Notes under the pieces: model-generated
The model's database searches: none
What the model was told of the DNA's origin: nothing
The model's input: the letters and a program-made list of their open reading frames with translations, nothing else
Shown here: positions 18,622 to 27,991 of the stretch, piece by piece
How the letters are laid out: every line of letters starts with the position of its first letter
Numbering within the stretch: the stretch's first letter is position 1
Translations under genes and position numbers: made by a program
Source of the DNA: Citrobacter amalonaticus
Lineage (GTDB): Bacteria > Pseudomonadota > Gammaproteobacteria > Enterobacterales > Enterobacteriaceae
Direction: 5' to 3'
Assembly (NCBI RefSeq): GCF_001559075.2
Contig: NZ_CP014015.2
Span: forward strand, 4,216,001 to 4,280,000
DNA: 64,000 nt

Positions 18622-18644
18622 TCATTAGTTACAACATACTCAAT
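18622..18644 (-). other. Ter replication-termination site next to tus
   Basis: Read on the minus strand the site contains GAGTATGTTGTAACTAA, matching the Ter core and about 19/23 of E. coli TerB. The invariant G at Ter position 6 (18639) is present. By the known polarity, forks coming from higher coordinates should be arrested while forks travelling in the plus direction pass. It also overlaps the expected tus promoter region. Confidence 0.93.
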
Positions 18645-18686
18645 GTATAGCACGTTATATCGCCTGCGACTACCGTGCGAATAGCG

Positions 18687-19988
18687 TCAGCCAGCGGTTA
18701 ATTCAGGAAGTGTGTGCCAGATCGGCCAACTAAAGCTGAAGCGGGCGCCGCCCAGTTCACTTTCCCCGCAGCTGACCGTGCCCCCCATCGCCTGGGCGAT
18801 GGAATAGACAATCGCCAGACCCAGACCGCACCCGCCGGTGGCGCGATCCCGACTTGGATCCAGACGGACGAAAGGTTCAAAAACAGTCTCCCTCGCTTCC
18901 GGGGCAATGCCCGGCCCGTCATCTTCGACGGTCAGCGTGGCGAAACGATCGCTGAGTTGCAGGCTTATCTGCACCGTCGACTGGCAGTAGCGCAGCGCGT
19001 TGTTCAGCAGATTATCCAACACCCGTTCCATGAGTCGCATATCCAGCGCGCCATAATCGCCGCGGACGAGACGCGTAATCCGCAGCGTTCGCTCAGGATT
19101 CACGCTTTGCACATCATCAATATGCGCCGTGAGCCAGACCGGGAGGTCCGGTTCGCTAAGATGCAGTTCATTCTGCGGCCTGTCGAGGCGGGCGTAGGTT
19201 AACAGCTCCTCAATTAAGGCTTCGAGCTGTCCGATATCGCGATTGAGCGCCAGAGATTCTTGTTCCGTGAGGTTTTCACTCATCTCCAGTCGGTAGCGCA
19301 GGCGAACCAGCGGAGTGCGCAGTTCATGGGCAATCCCGTCGATCAGCTGTTTTTTACTGGCGATCAGCGCATTAATGTTGTCCGCCATCTGATTAAAAGC
19401 AATGCCCAGCCGTTCAAAACTGGAGCCGCTGTCAAAGTGCAGCCGTTCACTGAGATGACCTTTGCCGAACCGCTGGGCGGCGGCCTCCAGTCGCAGCATT
19501 TCCTGCCAGTGAGGACGCATCCAGATGAACACCGGAAAGGCCAGTGAGATGGCGATAAACGCCATCAGCGCGATATCCAGCAGGCGCATCTGATGGAGAA
19601 AATAGAGGTAGGGAACCGGGCCAACGGCCAGCACGTAATGGCTGCGCGGAATGCGCTGAATAAAGGTGTACTGATCGTCGAGTGCAATGATGTCGCCTTC
19701 ACGCAGACGTTGCATACTCTGTTCATCCAGCGAGAATTTTGTCAGCGGCTCAACGCGCAGGTCAAAAGAGAGATTGAGGTCCATCTCTTTGAGCGTTTTA
19801 CCCCAGTCGCGCGGAGGGATCTCGCGTAGCTCGCTGCGCATCAGATACAGCGAGCTTTTCATCAGGTCATCGAGCGACTGCCTGCCAGCCCGCTCTGCGG
19901 TGAATTTGTAAACCAGCCCGACCAGCAGGGTCATCACCAGAAAGCAGACAAACAGCAGGAGATAAAACTGCACGAACAGTTTCTTCAT
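18687..19988 (-). CDS. rstB: RstB, sensor histidine kinase
   Basis: Inner-membrane sensor kinase of 433 residues, partner of RstA. Transmembrane helices lie at about 5-27 and 136-157 with a short periplasmic domain between them, followed by HAMP. The HisKA box IDGIAHELRTPLVRLRYR carries phospho-acceptor His221; the HATPase has N-box NNALRYC and G-boxes DDGPGIA and GCGLGLAIV. It begins directly after the rstA stop codon, so the two are translated together. In E. coli the pair is activated through PhoPQ by low Mg2+ and in acid. Confidence 0.96.
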   Translation of the reverse strand: MKKLFVQFYLLLFVCFLVMTLLVGLVYKFTAERAGRQSLDDLMKSSLYLMRSELREIPPRDWGKTLKEMDLNLSFDLRVEPLTKFSLDEQSMQRLREGDIIALDDQYTFIQRIPRSHYVLAVGPVPYLYFLHQMRLLDIALMAFIAISLAFPVFIWMRPHWQEMLRLEAAAQRFGKGHLSERLHFDSGSSFERLGIAFNQMADNINALIASKKQLIDGIAHELRTPLVRLRYRLEMSENLTEQESLALNRDIGQLEALIEELLTYARLDRPQNELHLSEPDLPVWLTAHIDDVQSVNPERTLRITRLVRGDYGALDMRLMERVLDNLLNNALRYCQSTVQISLQLSDRFATLTVEDDGPGIAPEARETVFEPFVRLDPSRDRATGGCGLGLAIVYSIAQAMGGTVSCGESELGGARFSFSWPIWHTLPELTAG

Positions 19989-20735
19989 TTACATCCCCGA
20001 ATGCGGTGATGGCACATCATCCCAGGCGTGCGGGGCAAACAGATAGCCTTTATTGCGTACCGTTTTAATACGATAGGGCTCAGCCGCATTATCGAGCAGT
20101 TTCTTACGCAGACGCGAGATGGCAACATCAACGCTGCGATCCATGCCGTCGTAGCTAACGCCGCGCAGATTTTTCAGTAGCGCATCGCGGTCCATAATCT
20201 GTCCGGCGTGCGTGGCGAGTTCCCATAGCAGCTCGAAATCCGCGGTGGACAGTATGACCTGTTCACCACTGAGCAAAACGACACGGTTGATGGGGTCGAT
20301 AGTCAGGGAACCAAAGCGCAGCGTTTTATGCGGCGTGACGGCGGCAGGCTGAATCCCTTTGCTATGACCAGACTGATCGCTCTGCCGCAGATGCAGCCGC
20401 AGACGGGCCAGCAGGACCGCTGGCGGCGTGGTTTTCAGAATGTAATCGCAGGCGCCCATTTCCAGTGCCAGGATGTGGTTCATGTCGCTGTCAAGCGAAG
20501 TGAGGAGGACGATCGGCCCCTGCCATTGCCCTTGCAGGTCACGACAGAGGGTCATGCCGTCTTTACCGGGAAGCATAATATCCAGCAAGACCAGGTCCGG
20601 CTGAACCTGGAGGATCCGCGCTTCTGCCAGATCGCCACGTGGCTCGACGATCACGTCGAAATCGTGTTTCGCCAGATAGGCCGCAATGAGCGCGCCGACC
20701 TCAGGATCGTCTTCAACAAATACAATCGTGTTCAT
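19989..20735 (-). CDS. rstA: RstA, OmpR-family response regulator
   Basis: Two-domain regulator of 248 residues. The receiver has phospho-acceptor Asp52 in LVLLDIMLPGKDG and the conserved Lys in DYILKTTPP; the winged-helix output domain ends in KTVRNKGYLFAPHAW. The C-terminus is a few residues longer than E. coli RstA (DDVPSPHSGM-like end). Its known target motif TACATNTNGTTACA occurs exactly once here that I noticed, upstream of asr. It is coupled to rstB with no gap. Confidence 0.96.
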   Translation of the reverse strand: MNTIVFVEDDPEVGALIAAYLAKHDFDVIVEPRGDLAEARILQVQPDLVLLDIMLPGKDGMTLCRDLQGQWQGPIVLLTSLDSDMNHILALEMGACDYILKTTPPAVLLARLRLHLRQSDQSGHSKGIQPAAVTPHKTLRFGSLTIDPINRVVLLSGEQVILSTADFELLWELATHAGQIMDRDALLKNLRGVSYDGMDRSVDVAISRLRKKLLDNAAEPYRIKTVRNKGYLFAPHAWDDVPSPHSGM

Positions 20736-20791
20736 CGTCTTGATTGCCGATCAGAAAACGTCAACATACACCGCCGGGGCGTTGCCTTCCA

Positions 20792-20808
20792 TTAATCTTT
20801 CCTAAACG
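20792..20808 (-). promoter_or_regulatory. PhoP-box-like element upstream of rstA
   Basis: On the minus strand CGTTTA-N5-GATTAA resembles the PhoP direct repeat (T/G)GTTTA-N5-(T/G)GTTTA, with a good first and degenerate second hexamer, about 57 bp before the rstA start. E. coli rstA is PhoP-activated, so a site is expected. A convincing -10 was not identified. Confidence 0.5.
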
Positions 20809-20862
20809 GTGACGCTTCCGTTATGCTGGTTGCCGATGTTATTGATGTGTAAAGGCAAGGTA

Positions 20863-21198
20863 ATGGGACTCGTGATTAAAGCCGCGCTGGGTGCGCTGGT
20901 GGTGGTGTTGATTGGGTTGCTGGCAAAAACGAAGAATTACTACATCGCAGGGCTAATCCCGCTGTTCCCGACATTCGCGCTGATTGCCCATTATATCGTG
21001 GCCAGCGAGCGGGGAATTGACGCGCTAAGAACGACCATCGTATTCAGCATGTGGTCGATTATTCCCTATTTTGTCTATCTCGTTTCGCTGTGGTATTTCA
21101 CCGGTTTTCTGAAGCTGCCGGTGGCGCTGGGCGGGGCAGTGATCTGCTGGTGCCTGAGCGCCTGGCTGCTGATCTTTTGCTGGGTCAAACTGCACTAA
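20863..21198 (+). CDS. ydgC: YdgC, GlpM-family inner-membrane protein
   Basis: Membrane protein of 111 residues with four hydrophobic helices and the conserved stretch AKTKNYYIAGLIPLFPTFALI after helix one. It belongs to the GlpM family, whose only described link is to alginate production in Pseudomonas; the role here is unknown. The start at 20863 follows AAGGTA and matches the E. coli N-terminus, whereas the open frame extends 18 codons further upstream. Its stop overlaps that of convergent folM. Confidence 0.92.
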   Translation: MGLVIKAALGALVVVLIGLLAKTKNYYIAGLIPLFPTFALIAHYIVASERGIDALRTTIVFSMWSIIPYFVYLVSLWYFTGFLKLPVALGGAVICWCLSAWLLIFCWVKLH

Positions 21199-21917
21199 CG
21201 CAGATGCCGACCGCCGTCCACGGCGAAGCTACGGCCGGTCACAAAGCAACTGGTCAGCAGATAATCGATTAAATCGATCACCTCCTTTTCACCCGGCGCC
21301 GTTTTCATCAGCGATTTGTTCAGCGCCTGCTGGCGGTACTCGGCGTCATCGCCCTCGTTAAACAGGATCAGCGAAGGGGCAATGGCGTTGACCTTCACCT
21401 CTGGCGCGAGCTTGCGGGCAAATGAACGGGTCATATTATCCAGCGCCGCTTTACTGGCGGCATAAGCAATATGCTTATCACTGCCTTTCTCCACAACGTA
21501 GTCGGTGAAATGAATGATGTCAGCGGCGGCGTGACCGTGCCCGCGAAGCATGCCTTCGAGCGCATGATTGAGCAGATAGGGGGCATTGACGTGGATTTGC
21601 ATCATGCAGGCCAGTACGTCAGAGAGTGGCGTTCCCGGCTTCTCTGCCATCCATGCGCTGGCATTATGGACGATGGCGCGCAGACCGCTGGCGCGTTCTT
21701 TTACCGTATCGGCGAAGGCCAGAATGCCTTCATTGGTGGAGAAATCAGCCTGAATACACAGGGCGCCCGCGTTGGTCAGTCCGTCAATGGCCGGATAATG
21801 CGTGCGGTAGCTGACGATCACCGGCTGTTTCTGGTTGATAAAGTGCCAGGCAATGGCGAGGCCGATACGGCGGCCACCACCGGTCACTAAAATGGGCAGA
21901 GGGTGTTGCGTTCCCAT
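21195..21917 (-). CDS. folM: FolM, dihydromonapterin reductase
   Basis: Short-chain dehydrogenase of 240 residues that reduces dihydromonapterin to tetrahydromonapterin with NADPH and has weak dihydrofolate reductase activity. The cofactor loop is TGGGRRIGLAIAWHF near residue 13 and the catalytic YAASK motif is near 152, followed by the pteridine-reductase-like region. The start at 21917 follows a GGAG-type site; the open frame extends 37 codons into poor low-complexity sequence. It is 58 bp downstream of the arcD-like gene on the same strand. Confidence 0.93.
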   Translation of the reverse strand: MGTQHPLPILVTGGGRRIGLAIAWHFINQKQPVIVSYRTHYPAIDGLTNAGALCIQADFSTNEGILAFADTVKERASGLRAIVHNASAWMAEKPGTPLSDVLACMMQIHVNAPYLLNHALEGMLRGHGHAAADIIHFTDYVVEKGSDKHIAYAASKAALDNMTRSFARKLAPEVKVNAIAPSLILFNEGDDAEYRQQALNKSLMKTAPGEKEVIDLIDYLLTSCFVTGRSFAVDGGRHLR

Positions 21918-21975
21918 CGAAAAACTCCTTATGCGCCTGCGAATCAGGCTATTAGCGTCAAACGATGGGATGCGT

Positions 21976-23358
21976 TTACCCCACCAGCAGCCAGGTCGCC
22001 GGTACGGCGGCCACCAGCAACAGACCAATCAGAACCATTTCCTGTCGGTTCAAAACGTTATCATGCGTATGCGTCTTACGAGCATACAGGAACACCAGCA
22101 GACCCGGCGCATAAAGCACCACGGAGAGCAGCAGATGCATCGGTCCGGAAGCATATAATAACCATAAGCCATAAATGCACGCACCGACACCTACCGCCTG
22201 GTGAAGCGGACGGGTAGCGATTTTCAGCAGGAAAGCACCGACGAGGAAATAGGGGACCAGAATCATCTCTGAGGCGATAGTCAGCAGCGTGTTGTAATCC
22301 GAGCCGGTTAGCCAGATCAGCACCAGACAGACCTGAACGCAGAGGTTGGTGAGCCACAGCGAAGCCGATGGCGCGCCTTGCGCATTCTGACGGGCAAAAA
22401 TCCGCGGGAAGGCTTTATGCGTTGAGGCAAGGAACGGGACCTCCGCCGCCATAATGGTCCAGCTCAGATAGGCCCCGCAAACGGAGACAATCAGACCCGC
22501 CGCAATGATAATCTCACCCCACGGCCCCATCATTTTGACCATCAGACCTGCCATTGACGGGTTACGGATCTCCGCCAGTTCCGGGCGGGCCACCACACCA
22601 AGCGAGAGCAGAGTGACCAGCAGATAAACAGCAAGCGCGGAGAGCACCGCTAACAGCGTAGCGCGACCGACATCGTGTTTGTTACGTGCCCGCGCCGAGA
22701 CGACGACTGCGCCTTCCACACCGATGAATACCCACAGCGTGATAAGCATCGTGTTCTTAACCTGTTCCCAGACCGGGACTCCCAGCGCGAGGCCGGTAAA
22801 GTCGAGGCTAAAAACCTCCAGTTTAAATGCCATAAAGGCCAGCACAATAAACAGACCGAGCGGCAGCAATTTTGCCAGCGTCGCCACCAGGTTGATGCTG
22901 GCTGCCGTTTGTACGCCGCGCAGCACCAGAAAATGTACCACCCACAGCAGCACCGACGCGCCCACGATTGCCTGCCAGGTATTGCCGTCGCCAAACAGAC
23001 GTAGTTCAGGCGTATCGGTAAAGAAACTGAGAGCAGAGAAGACAATGACCAGATAGGAGACGTTGGCAATCACCGCACATAGCCAGTAGCCCCAGGCCGA
23101 GCAGAAACCGATCAGCTCACCGAAACCTTCGCGGGCATAGGTGAAGATACCGCCATCCAGTTCGGGACGGATACGGGTCAGGATTAACATGGCAAACGCC
23201 AGCAGCAATATCCCGGCCCCGGTAATCGCCCAGCCGATAAGCAATGCCGACGGGCTGGCGACAGCGGCCATATTCTGCGGCAGACTGAAAACACCAGCGC
23301 CAAGCATTGAGCTTAAAACCAGCGCGGTGAGAGCGCTCAGTCCCAGTTTCTTTTCCAT
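21976..23358 (-). CDS. arcD: YdgI/ArcD, APC-family arginine:ornithine antiporter-type transporter
   Basis: Amino-acid/polyamine/organocation transporter of 460 residues with about 12 helices. The N-terminal SSMLGAGVFSLPQNMAA motif is the substrate-binding GxG of helix one, and FIGVEGAVVVSARA is the family motif of helix six. E. coli ydgI is annotated as an arginine/ornithine antiporter by similarity to ArcD. No other arginine deiminase genes are nearby, so the physiological substrate is an inference. The start at 23358 matches E. coli; six extra codons are open upstream. Confidence 0.88.
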   Translation of the reverse strand: MEKKLGLSALTALVLSSMLGAGVFSLPQNMAAVASPSALLIGWAITGAGILLLAFAMLILTRIRPELDGGIFTYAREGFGELIGFCSAWGYWLCAVIANVSYLVIVFSALSFFTDTPELRLFGDGNTWQAIVGASVLLWVVHFLVLRGVQTAASINLVATLAKLLPLGLFIVLAFMAFKLEVFSLDFTGLALGVPVWEQVKNTMLITLWVFIGVEGAVVVSARARNKHDVGRATLLAVLSALAVYLLVTLLSLGVVARPELAEIRNPSMAGLMVKMMGPWGEIIIAAGLIVSVCGAYLSWTIMAAEVPFLASTHKAFPRIFARQNAQGAPSASLWLTNLCVQVCLVLIWLTGSDYNTLLTIASEMILVPYFLVGAFLLKIATRPLHQAVGVGACIYGLWLLYASGPMHLLLSVVLYAPGLLVFLYARKTHTHDNVLNRQEMVLIGLLLVAAVPATWLLVG

Positions 23359-23504
23359 GGTTATCCCGTGGTACAAACGATCGATGGAGAATAATTATTG
23401 TGGCAAAGCGCATAAAAATGGTGAAAGCCACTAAGGCGCGGGATTTTACGGAGAGAAGAGACTGCATGCAATGATCAGAGGAAAATTTGTGACTAATAAA
23501 GCGA

Positions 23505-23525
23505 AAGGCGGCATAAAGCCGCCTT
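23505..23525 (-). terminator. Terminator of ydgH
   Basis: An 8-bp stem AAGGCGGC / GCCGCCTT with a 5-base loop; on the minus strand it is followed by TCGCTTTATT. Confidence 0.75.
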
Positions 23526-23544
23526 ATTTTATGACCGGAGAGCC

Positions 23545-24489
23545 TTACTTATACAGATCGGCGCTGATGGTCATGTTGTTACCACGTTCCTGCCACTGGC
23601 GGGTAATGTGGTAATACTTAGCCCCTTGCTTCGCTGCACGCTTGGCAACCTGGTAAGAGACTTCAGTCATGCTGCTGTAGTTGCCGGTGAACTTGATGCT
23701 GTCGAACGGCACCATCATGGCCGCCGTGGCTTTGTTCAGCTCTTCAACTTTGGTGCCATCCGGAAGGGTGACAGTGTAACGTCCACCTTTAGTGGATTGC
23801 GTTTCGAAGAAGCGACCAACTTCAGAACTCGGCGACGCGGTGGTGGCAACACCTGGGATTTCGACGTTTTTCGCCGCTTCGCCACCGGCTGCCAGCGCTG
23901 CGCGACCGGCATCGGAATCCGCCGGGATCGCGTCAGGGCTCTGCACCACGCGTTTCTTCGCATCTTTTTTATAGATAAAAGCGGTAATACGCTGGTTGCC
24001 GCCCTGGTTCGCATCGATCTGACGCACAATGTAGAAAGCGTAGGCGCCTTTTTCGTTTGCCGCTTTGGTGATGGCGTCATTCACTTCCGGCTGGCTGCGG
24101 TAGAAACCCTGTACCGTAACGGTATCAAACGGTTCCAGCATTACAGCTTCTGATTTTGGCAATTCAACCACGCCATTGATCACGCGGTTCTTGCTGGCTT
24201 CCGCTTTCTCAGCGTCGGCTTTGTAGAAGTCTGCAACAACACGCCAGTTACCGCTGTTACCAAAATCAGATGTATCGACAACATAGAATGAGGCGGCGCC
24301 TTCTTTATCTGCGCGGCGGTTAACGGCCTTCACCGCATCGCCAATCGCATTAAAACGGCCTGTGACCGTGACACGGTCGTAAGGTTTCAGTGCTGCCGCT
24401 TGCTCCGGCGTCAATTCTGTTGCTGCGTTTACGGAAAAAGCCGTCGCAGAAAGAAGTGCGGACGCCAGGAGAGTGTTCTTAAGCTTCAT
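23545..24489 (-). CDS. ydgH: YdgH, periplasmic protein with three DUF1471 repeats
   Basis: Secreted protein of 314 residues with a clear Sec signal peptide (basic Lys-Leu-Lys, hydrophobic core, cleavage after VNA near residue 22). The mature part has three BhsA/McbA-type DUF1471 modules, at roughly 34-105, 120-180 and 250-314, each with a YDRVTVTG- or FDTVTVQG-like strand and an AFYIVRQ- or KYYHITRQ-like strand. Single-domain relatives act in stress response and biofilm formation; the role of the three-domain protein is unclear. Confidence 0.93.
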   Translation of the reverse strand: MKLKNTLLASALLSATAFSVNAATELTPEQAAALKPYDRVTVTGRFNAIGDAVKAVNRRADKEGAASFYVVDTSDFGNSGNWRVVADFYKADAEKAEASKNRVINGVVELPKSEAVMLEPFDTVTVQGFYRSQPEVNDAITKAANEKGAYAFYIVRQIDANQGGNQRITAFIYKKDAKKRVVQSPDAIPADSDAGRAALAAGGEAAKNVEIPGVATTASPSSEVGRFFETQSTKGGRYTVTLPDGTKVEELNKATAAMMVPFDSIKFTGNYSSMTEVSYQVAKRAAKQGAKYYHITRQWQERGNNMTISADLYK

Positions 24490-25014
24490 AAAAATAATCC
24501 TTCGCCTTGCGCAAACCAGGTACTGGTATTGTTATTGACTAGAAACGTGGCTGATTATTGCATTTAAACCCGGTGACTGTCTGCGTGATTTTTCAATCGA
24601 CACAGCAGATGAGGTCACAAGGTCGATAACAAATTATGATATGTCGAAAAAATGGTCATTTCACAGTGAAAACTGATGAACGCACTGAATTTTATAAGTT
24701 AATTTAATGTTAATTAGTTGATCTTCCGTGGCGCTTAATCATGTTTTGCCGCTTCGTCTGAGCGAATTATGGGCCTTTCACGAGGAATTGAAGGTCATTA
24801 TCCCGGTCAGAGGGCTGAATCGTTCCTGTTTTGCTGATAACCCGACAAATACTGTTTTTTGGCGCTAGATCACAAGCGCTATTTTCAGTACGTTATAGAG
24901 AGTTTGTTACTGTTTTATTTTTCCGGGGTAACCTATACCCCTGCGTGAAATTGCCTGCGCAATTCCACGTTAACTGACAAACCATCATCAAAAATACCGA
25001 TGGAAGGGAACATT
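24490..25014. other. Intergenic region between ydgH and pntA
   Basis: The region is 525 bp between divergent genes, with no open frame having a ribosome site. The left half is AT-rich and should hold the ydgH promoter; the right half leads into pntA. One short inverted repeat (24925-24941) is noted separately. I see no RNA gene with a terminator. Confidence 0.6.
24925..24941 (+). promoter_or_regulatory. Inverted repeat upstream of pntA
   Basis: GGGGTA-N5-TACCCC, a 6-bp perfect inverted repeat about 75 bp before the pntA start. It could be an operator or a leader hairpin; there is no T-run after it. Confidence 0.4.
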
Positions 25015-26544
25015 ATGCGAATTGGCATACCAAAAGAACGGTTTACCAATGAAACCCGTGTAGCCGCGACGCCGAAAACGGTTGAGCAACTGCTGAAGTT
25101 GGGTTTCACCGTCGCGGTAGAGAGCGGCGCGGGTGGACTGGCGAGTTTTGACGATAAAGCTTTTGTAGAAGCGGGCGCGGAAATTGTCGATAGCAGCGCT
25201 GTCTGGCAATCAGAGATCATTCTGAAGGTTAACGCACCGGAAGATGAGGAAATTCCGTTACTCAATCCGGGCACCACGCTGGTCAGTTTTATCTGGCCTG
25301 CGCAGAATCCAGAGTTAATGCAAAAGCTCGCCGAGCGTAATGTGACGGTGATGGCAATGGATTCTGTACCGCGTATTTCACGTGCGCAGTCGCTGGATGC
25401 ATTGAGCTCGATGGCAAACATCGCCGGTTATCGGGCGATCGTGGAAGCCGCGCACGAGTTTGGCCGCTTCTTTACCGGGCAGATCACCGCTGCGGGTAAA
25501 GTTCCTCCCGCCAAAGTGATGGTGATCGGGGCCGGTGTTGCTGGTCTGGCCGCCATTGGCGCAGCGAACAGCCTGGGCGCGATTGTGCGTGCCTTTGACA
25601 CCCGTCCGGAAGTGAAAGAGCAGGTCCAGAGTATGGGCGCTGAATTCCTCGAACTGGATTTCAAAGAGGAAGCAGGCAGCGGCGACGGTTACGCCAAAGT
25701 GATGTCTGAGGCGTTTATTAAAGCGGAAATGGCGCTGTTTGCCGCGCAGGCAAAAGAGGTCGACATTATTGTCACCACCGCCCTGATTCCGGGTAAACCG
25801 GCACCGAAACTGATCACCCGTGAGATGGTTGACTCCATGAAGGCGGGCAGCGTGATTGTCGACCTGGCGGCGCAAAACGGCGGTAACTGTGAATATACGG
25901 TCGCCAATCAGGTCACGACCACGGCAAACGGCGTTAAGGTGATCGGTTATACCGACTTGCCAGGGCGTCTGCCGACACAGTCTTCACAACTGTACGGCAC
26001 CAACCTTGTTAACCTGCTTAAACTGCTGTGCAAAGAGAAAGACGGCAATATCACCGTTGATTTCGACGACGTGGTCGTGCGCGGCGTCACGGTAGTGCGT
26101 GACGGCGAAATTACCTGGCCGGCGCCGCCGATTCAGGTATCTGCACAGCCGCAGGCCGCCGCGAAAGCCGCGCCGGCTGCAAAAGAGCCGGAAAAACCGG
26201 CATCGCCGTGGCGTAAATACGCGGTGATGGCGCTGGTGATCATTCTGTTCGGCTGGCTGGCAGACGTCGCGCCGAAAGAGTTCCTCGGTCACTTTACGGT
26301 GTTCGCACTGTCCTGCGTGGTGGGCTACTACGTGGTCTGGAACGTTTCTCATGCTCTGCATACGCCGCTGATGTCCGTGACCAACGCCATTTCAGGGATC
26401 ATCGTGGTTGGCGCGCTATTGCAGATTGGCCAGGGCGGCTGGGTTAGCTTCCTGAGCTTCATCGCGGTCCTGATTGCCAGCATCAATATTTTCGGTGGCT
26501 TCACCGTGACTCAGCGCATGCTGAAAATGTTCCGGAAAAACTAA
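25015..26544 (+). CDS. pntA: PntA, NAD(P) transhydrogenase alpha subunit
   Basis: Alpha subunit of the proton-translocating transhydrogenase that uses proton motive force to make NADPH from NADH. The soluble NAD(H)-binding domain I carries the Rossmann motif VIGAGVAGLAAIGAA near residue 170 and the mobile loop region GYTDLPGRLPTQSSQLYG. A Pro/Ala/Lys-rich linker and four membrane helices complete it (509 residues). The start at 25015 follows GGAAGGGA. It is 10 bp upstream of pntB in the same operon. Confidence 0.97.
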   Translation: MRIGIPKERFTNETRVAATPKTVEQLLKLGFTVAVESGAGGLASFDDKAFVEAGAEIVDSSAVWQSEIILKVNAPEDEEIPLLNPGTTLVSFIWPAQNPELMQKLAERNVTVMAMDSVPRISRAQSLDALSSMANIAGYRAIVEAAHEFGRFFTGQITAAGKVPPAKVMVIGAGVAGLAAIGAANSLGAIVRAFDTRPEVKEQVQSMGAEFLELDFKEEAGSGDGYAKVMSEAFIKAEMALFAAQAKEVDIIVTTALIPGKPAPKLITREMVDSMKAGSVIVDLAAQNGGNCEYTVANQVTTTANGVKVIGYTDLPGRLPTQSSQLYGTNLVNLLKLLCKEKDGNITVDFDDVVVRGVTVVRDGEITWPAPPIQVSAQPQAAAKAAPAAKEPEKPASPWRKYAVMALVIILFGWLADVAPKEFLGHFTVFALSCVVGYYVVWNVSHALHTPLMSVTNAISGIIVVGALLQIGQGGWVSFLSFIAVLIASINIFGGFTVTQRMLKMFRKN

Positions 26545-26554
26545 GGGGTAACAC

Positions 26555-27943
26555 ATGTCTGGAGGATTAGTTACAGCTGCATACATTGTTGCCGCGATCC
26601 TGTTTATTTTCAGTCTGGCAGGACTTTCAAAACATGAAACGTCTCAGCAGGGTAACAACTTCGGTATCGCCGGGATGGCGATTGCGCTGATTGCCACGAT
26701 TTTTGGCCCAGATACCGGCAACGTTGCCTGGATCCTGGTGGCAATGATCATCGGCGGCGCGATTGGTATTCGTCTGGCGAAGAAAGTTGAAATGACCGAA
26801 ATGCCGGAACTGGTGGCGATTCTGCACAGCTTCGTCGGTCTGGCTGCGGTACTGGTCGGCTTCAACAGCTATCTGTATCACGAAGCAGGCCTGGAGCCGA
26901 TTCTGGTCAATATTCACCTGACCGAAGTGTTCCTGGGCATCTTCATCGGTGCGGTAACCTTCACTGGTTCGGTGGTGGCATTTGGTAAGCTGCGCGGCAA
27001 GATCTCTTCTAAACCGCTGATGCTGCCGAACCGTCACAAAATGAACCTCGCGGCGTTGGTGGTCTCTTTCCTGCTGCTGGTGGTTTTTGTCCGTACCGAA
27101 AGCGTTGGCCTGCAGGTTCTGGCGCTGCTGGTGATGACCATCATCGCGCTGGCGTTTGGCTGGCATCTGGTGGCGTCCATCGGCGGGGCGGATATGCCGG
27201 TCGTGGTCTCCATGCTGAACTCCTACTCTGGTTGGGCGGCAGCGGCGGCGGGCTTCATGCTGAGCAACGACCTGCTGATCGTGACCGGCGCGCTGGTCGG
27301 TTCGTCCGGTGCGATTCTGTCTTACATCATGTGTAAGGCGATGAACCGCTCGTTCATCAGCGTCATTGCAGGGGGCTTCGGTACCGATGGTACGGCGTCC
27401 AGCGGTGATGAAGAAGTGGGCGAACACCGTGAGATCAGTGCGGAAGAGACCGCGGATATGCTGAAAAACTCGCATACGGTGATCATCACCCCGGGCTACG
27501 GCATGGCGGTGGCGCAGGCACAGTATCCGGTCGCGGAAATTACCGAGAAGCTGCGCGCGCGCGGTATCAAGGTACGTTTCGGTATCCACCCGGTGGCAGG
27601 ACGTCTGCCTGGTCACATGAACGTGCTGTTGGCGGAAGCGAAAGTGCCTTACGACATCGTGCTGGAAATGGACGAGATCAACGATGATTTCGCCGATACC
27701 GACACCGTGCTGGTTATTGGCGCGAACGACACCGTGAACCCGGCGGCGCAGGACGATCCAAACAGTCCTATCGCCGGTATGCCGGTGCTGGAAGTGTGGA
27801 AAGCGCAGAACGTGATTGTCTTCAAACGTTCAATGAATACCGGCTACGCCGGTGTGCAGAACCCGCTGTTCTTCAAAGAGAACACTCATATGCTGTTTGG
27901 CGATGCCAAAGCCAGCGTGGATGCGATTCTGAAAGCGCTGTAA
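26555..27943 (+). CDS. pntB: PntB, NAD(P) transhydrogenase beta subunit
   Basis: Beta subunit of 462 residues: about nine N-terminal membrane helices forming the proton channel (conserved His in ILHSFVGLAAV near residue 91) and a C-terminal NADP(H)-binding domain III with the GYGMAVAQAQ motif near 313. Pairs with PntA into the alpha2-beta2 inner-membrane enzyme. Start follows AAGGGGTAA. The operon ends at a strong terminator 16 bp later. Confidence 0.97.
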   Translation: MSGGLVTAAYIVAAILFIFSLAGLSKHETSQQGNNFGIAGMAIALIATIFGPDTGNVAWILVAMIIGGAIGIRLAKKVEMTEMPELVAILHSFVGLAAVLVGFNSYLYHEAGLEPILVNIHLTEVFLGIFIGAVTFTGSVVAFGKLRGKISSKPLMLPNRHKMNLAALVVSFLLLVVFVRTESVGLQVLALLVMTIIALAFGWHLVASIGGADMPVVVSMLNSYSGWAAAAAGFMLSNDLLIVTGALVGSSGAILSYIMCKAMNRSFISVIAGGFGTDGTASSGDEEVGEHREISAEETADMLKNSHTVIITPGYGMAVAQAQYPVAEITEKLRARGIKVRFGIHPVAGRLPGHMNVLLAEAKVPYDIVLEMDEINDDFADTDTVLVIGANDTVNPAAQDDPNSPIAGMPVLEVWKAQNVIVFKRSMNTGYAGVQNPLFFKENTHMLFGDAKASVDAILKAL

Positions 27944-27959
27944 TCCGTTGTTCTGTTGA

Positions 27960-27985
27960 AACGGCCTCTGCGGAGGCCGTTTTTA
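27960..27985. terminator. Terminator shared by pntAB and tqsA
   Basis: A 9-bp stem AACGGCCTC / GAGGCCGTT with a TGCG loop and TTTTT tail on the plus strand. It also lies directly past the tqsA stop and may serve both directions. Confidence 0.88.
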
Positions 27986-27991
27986 CGTCGG

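Noticed and set aside
22280..22300. Second Ter-like sequence (GTTGTAATCC)
   Set aside because: The core requires GTTGTAACTA; the differences are in essential positions and it lies inside the arcD-like gene.
26627..27616. 329-codon frame antisense to pntB
   Set aside because: The product is His/Arg/Gln-rich with no family features and lies opposite a conserved gene with perfect motifs.
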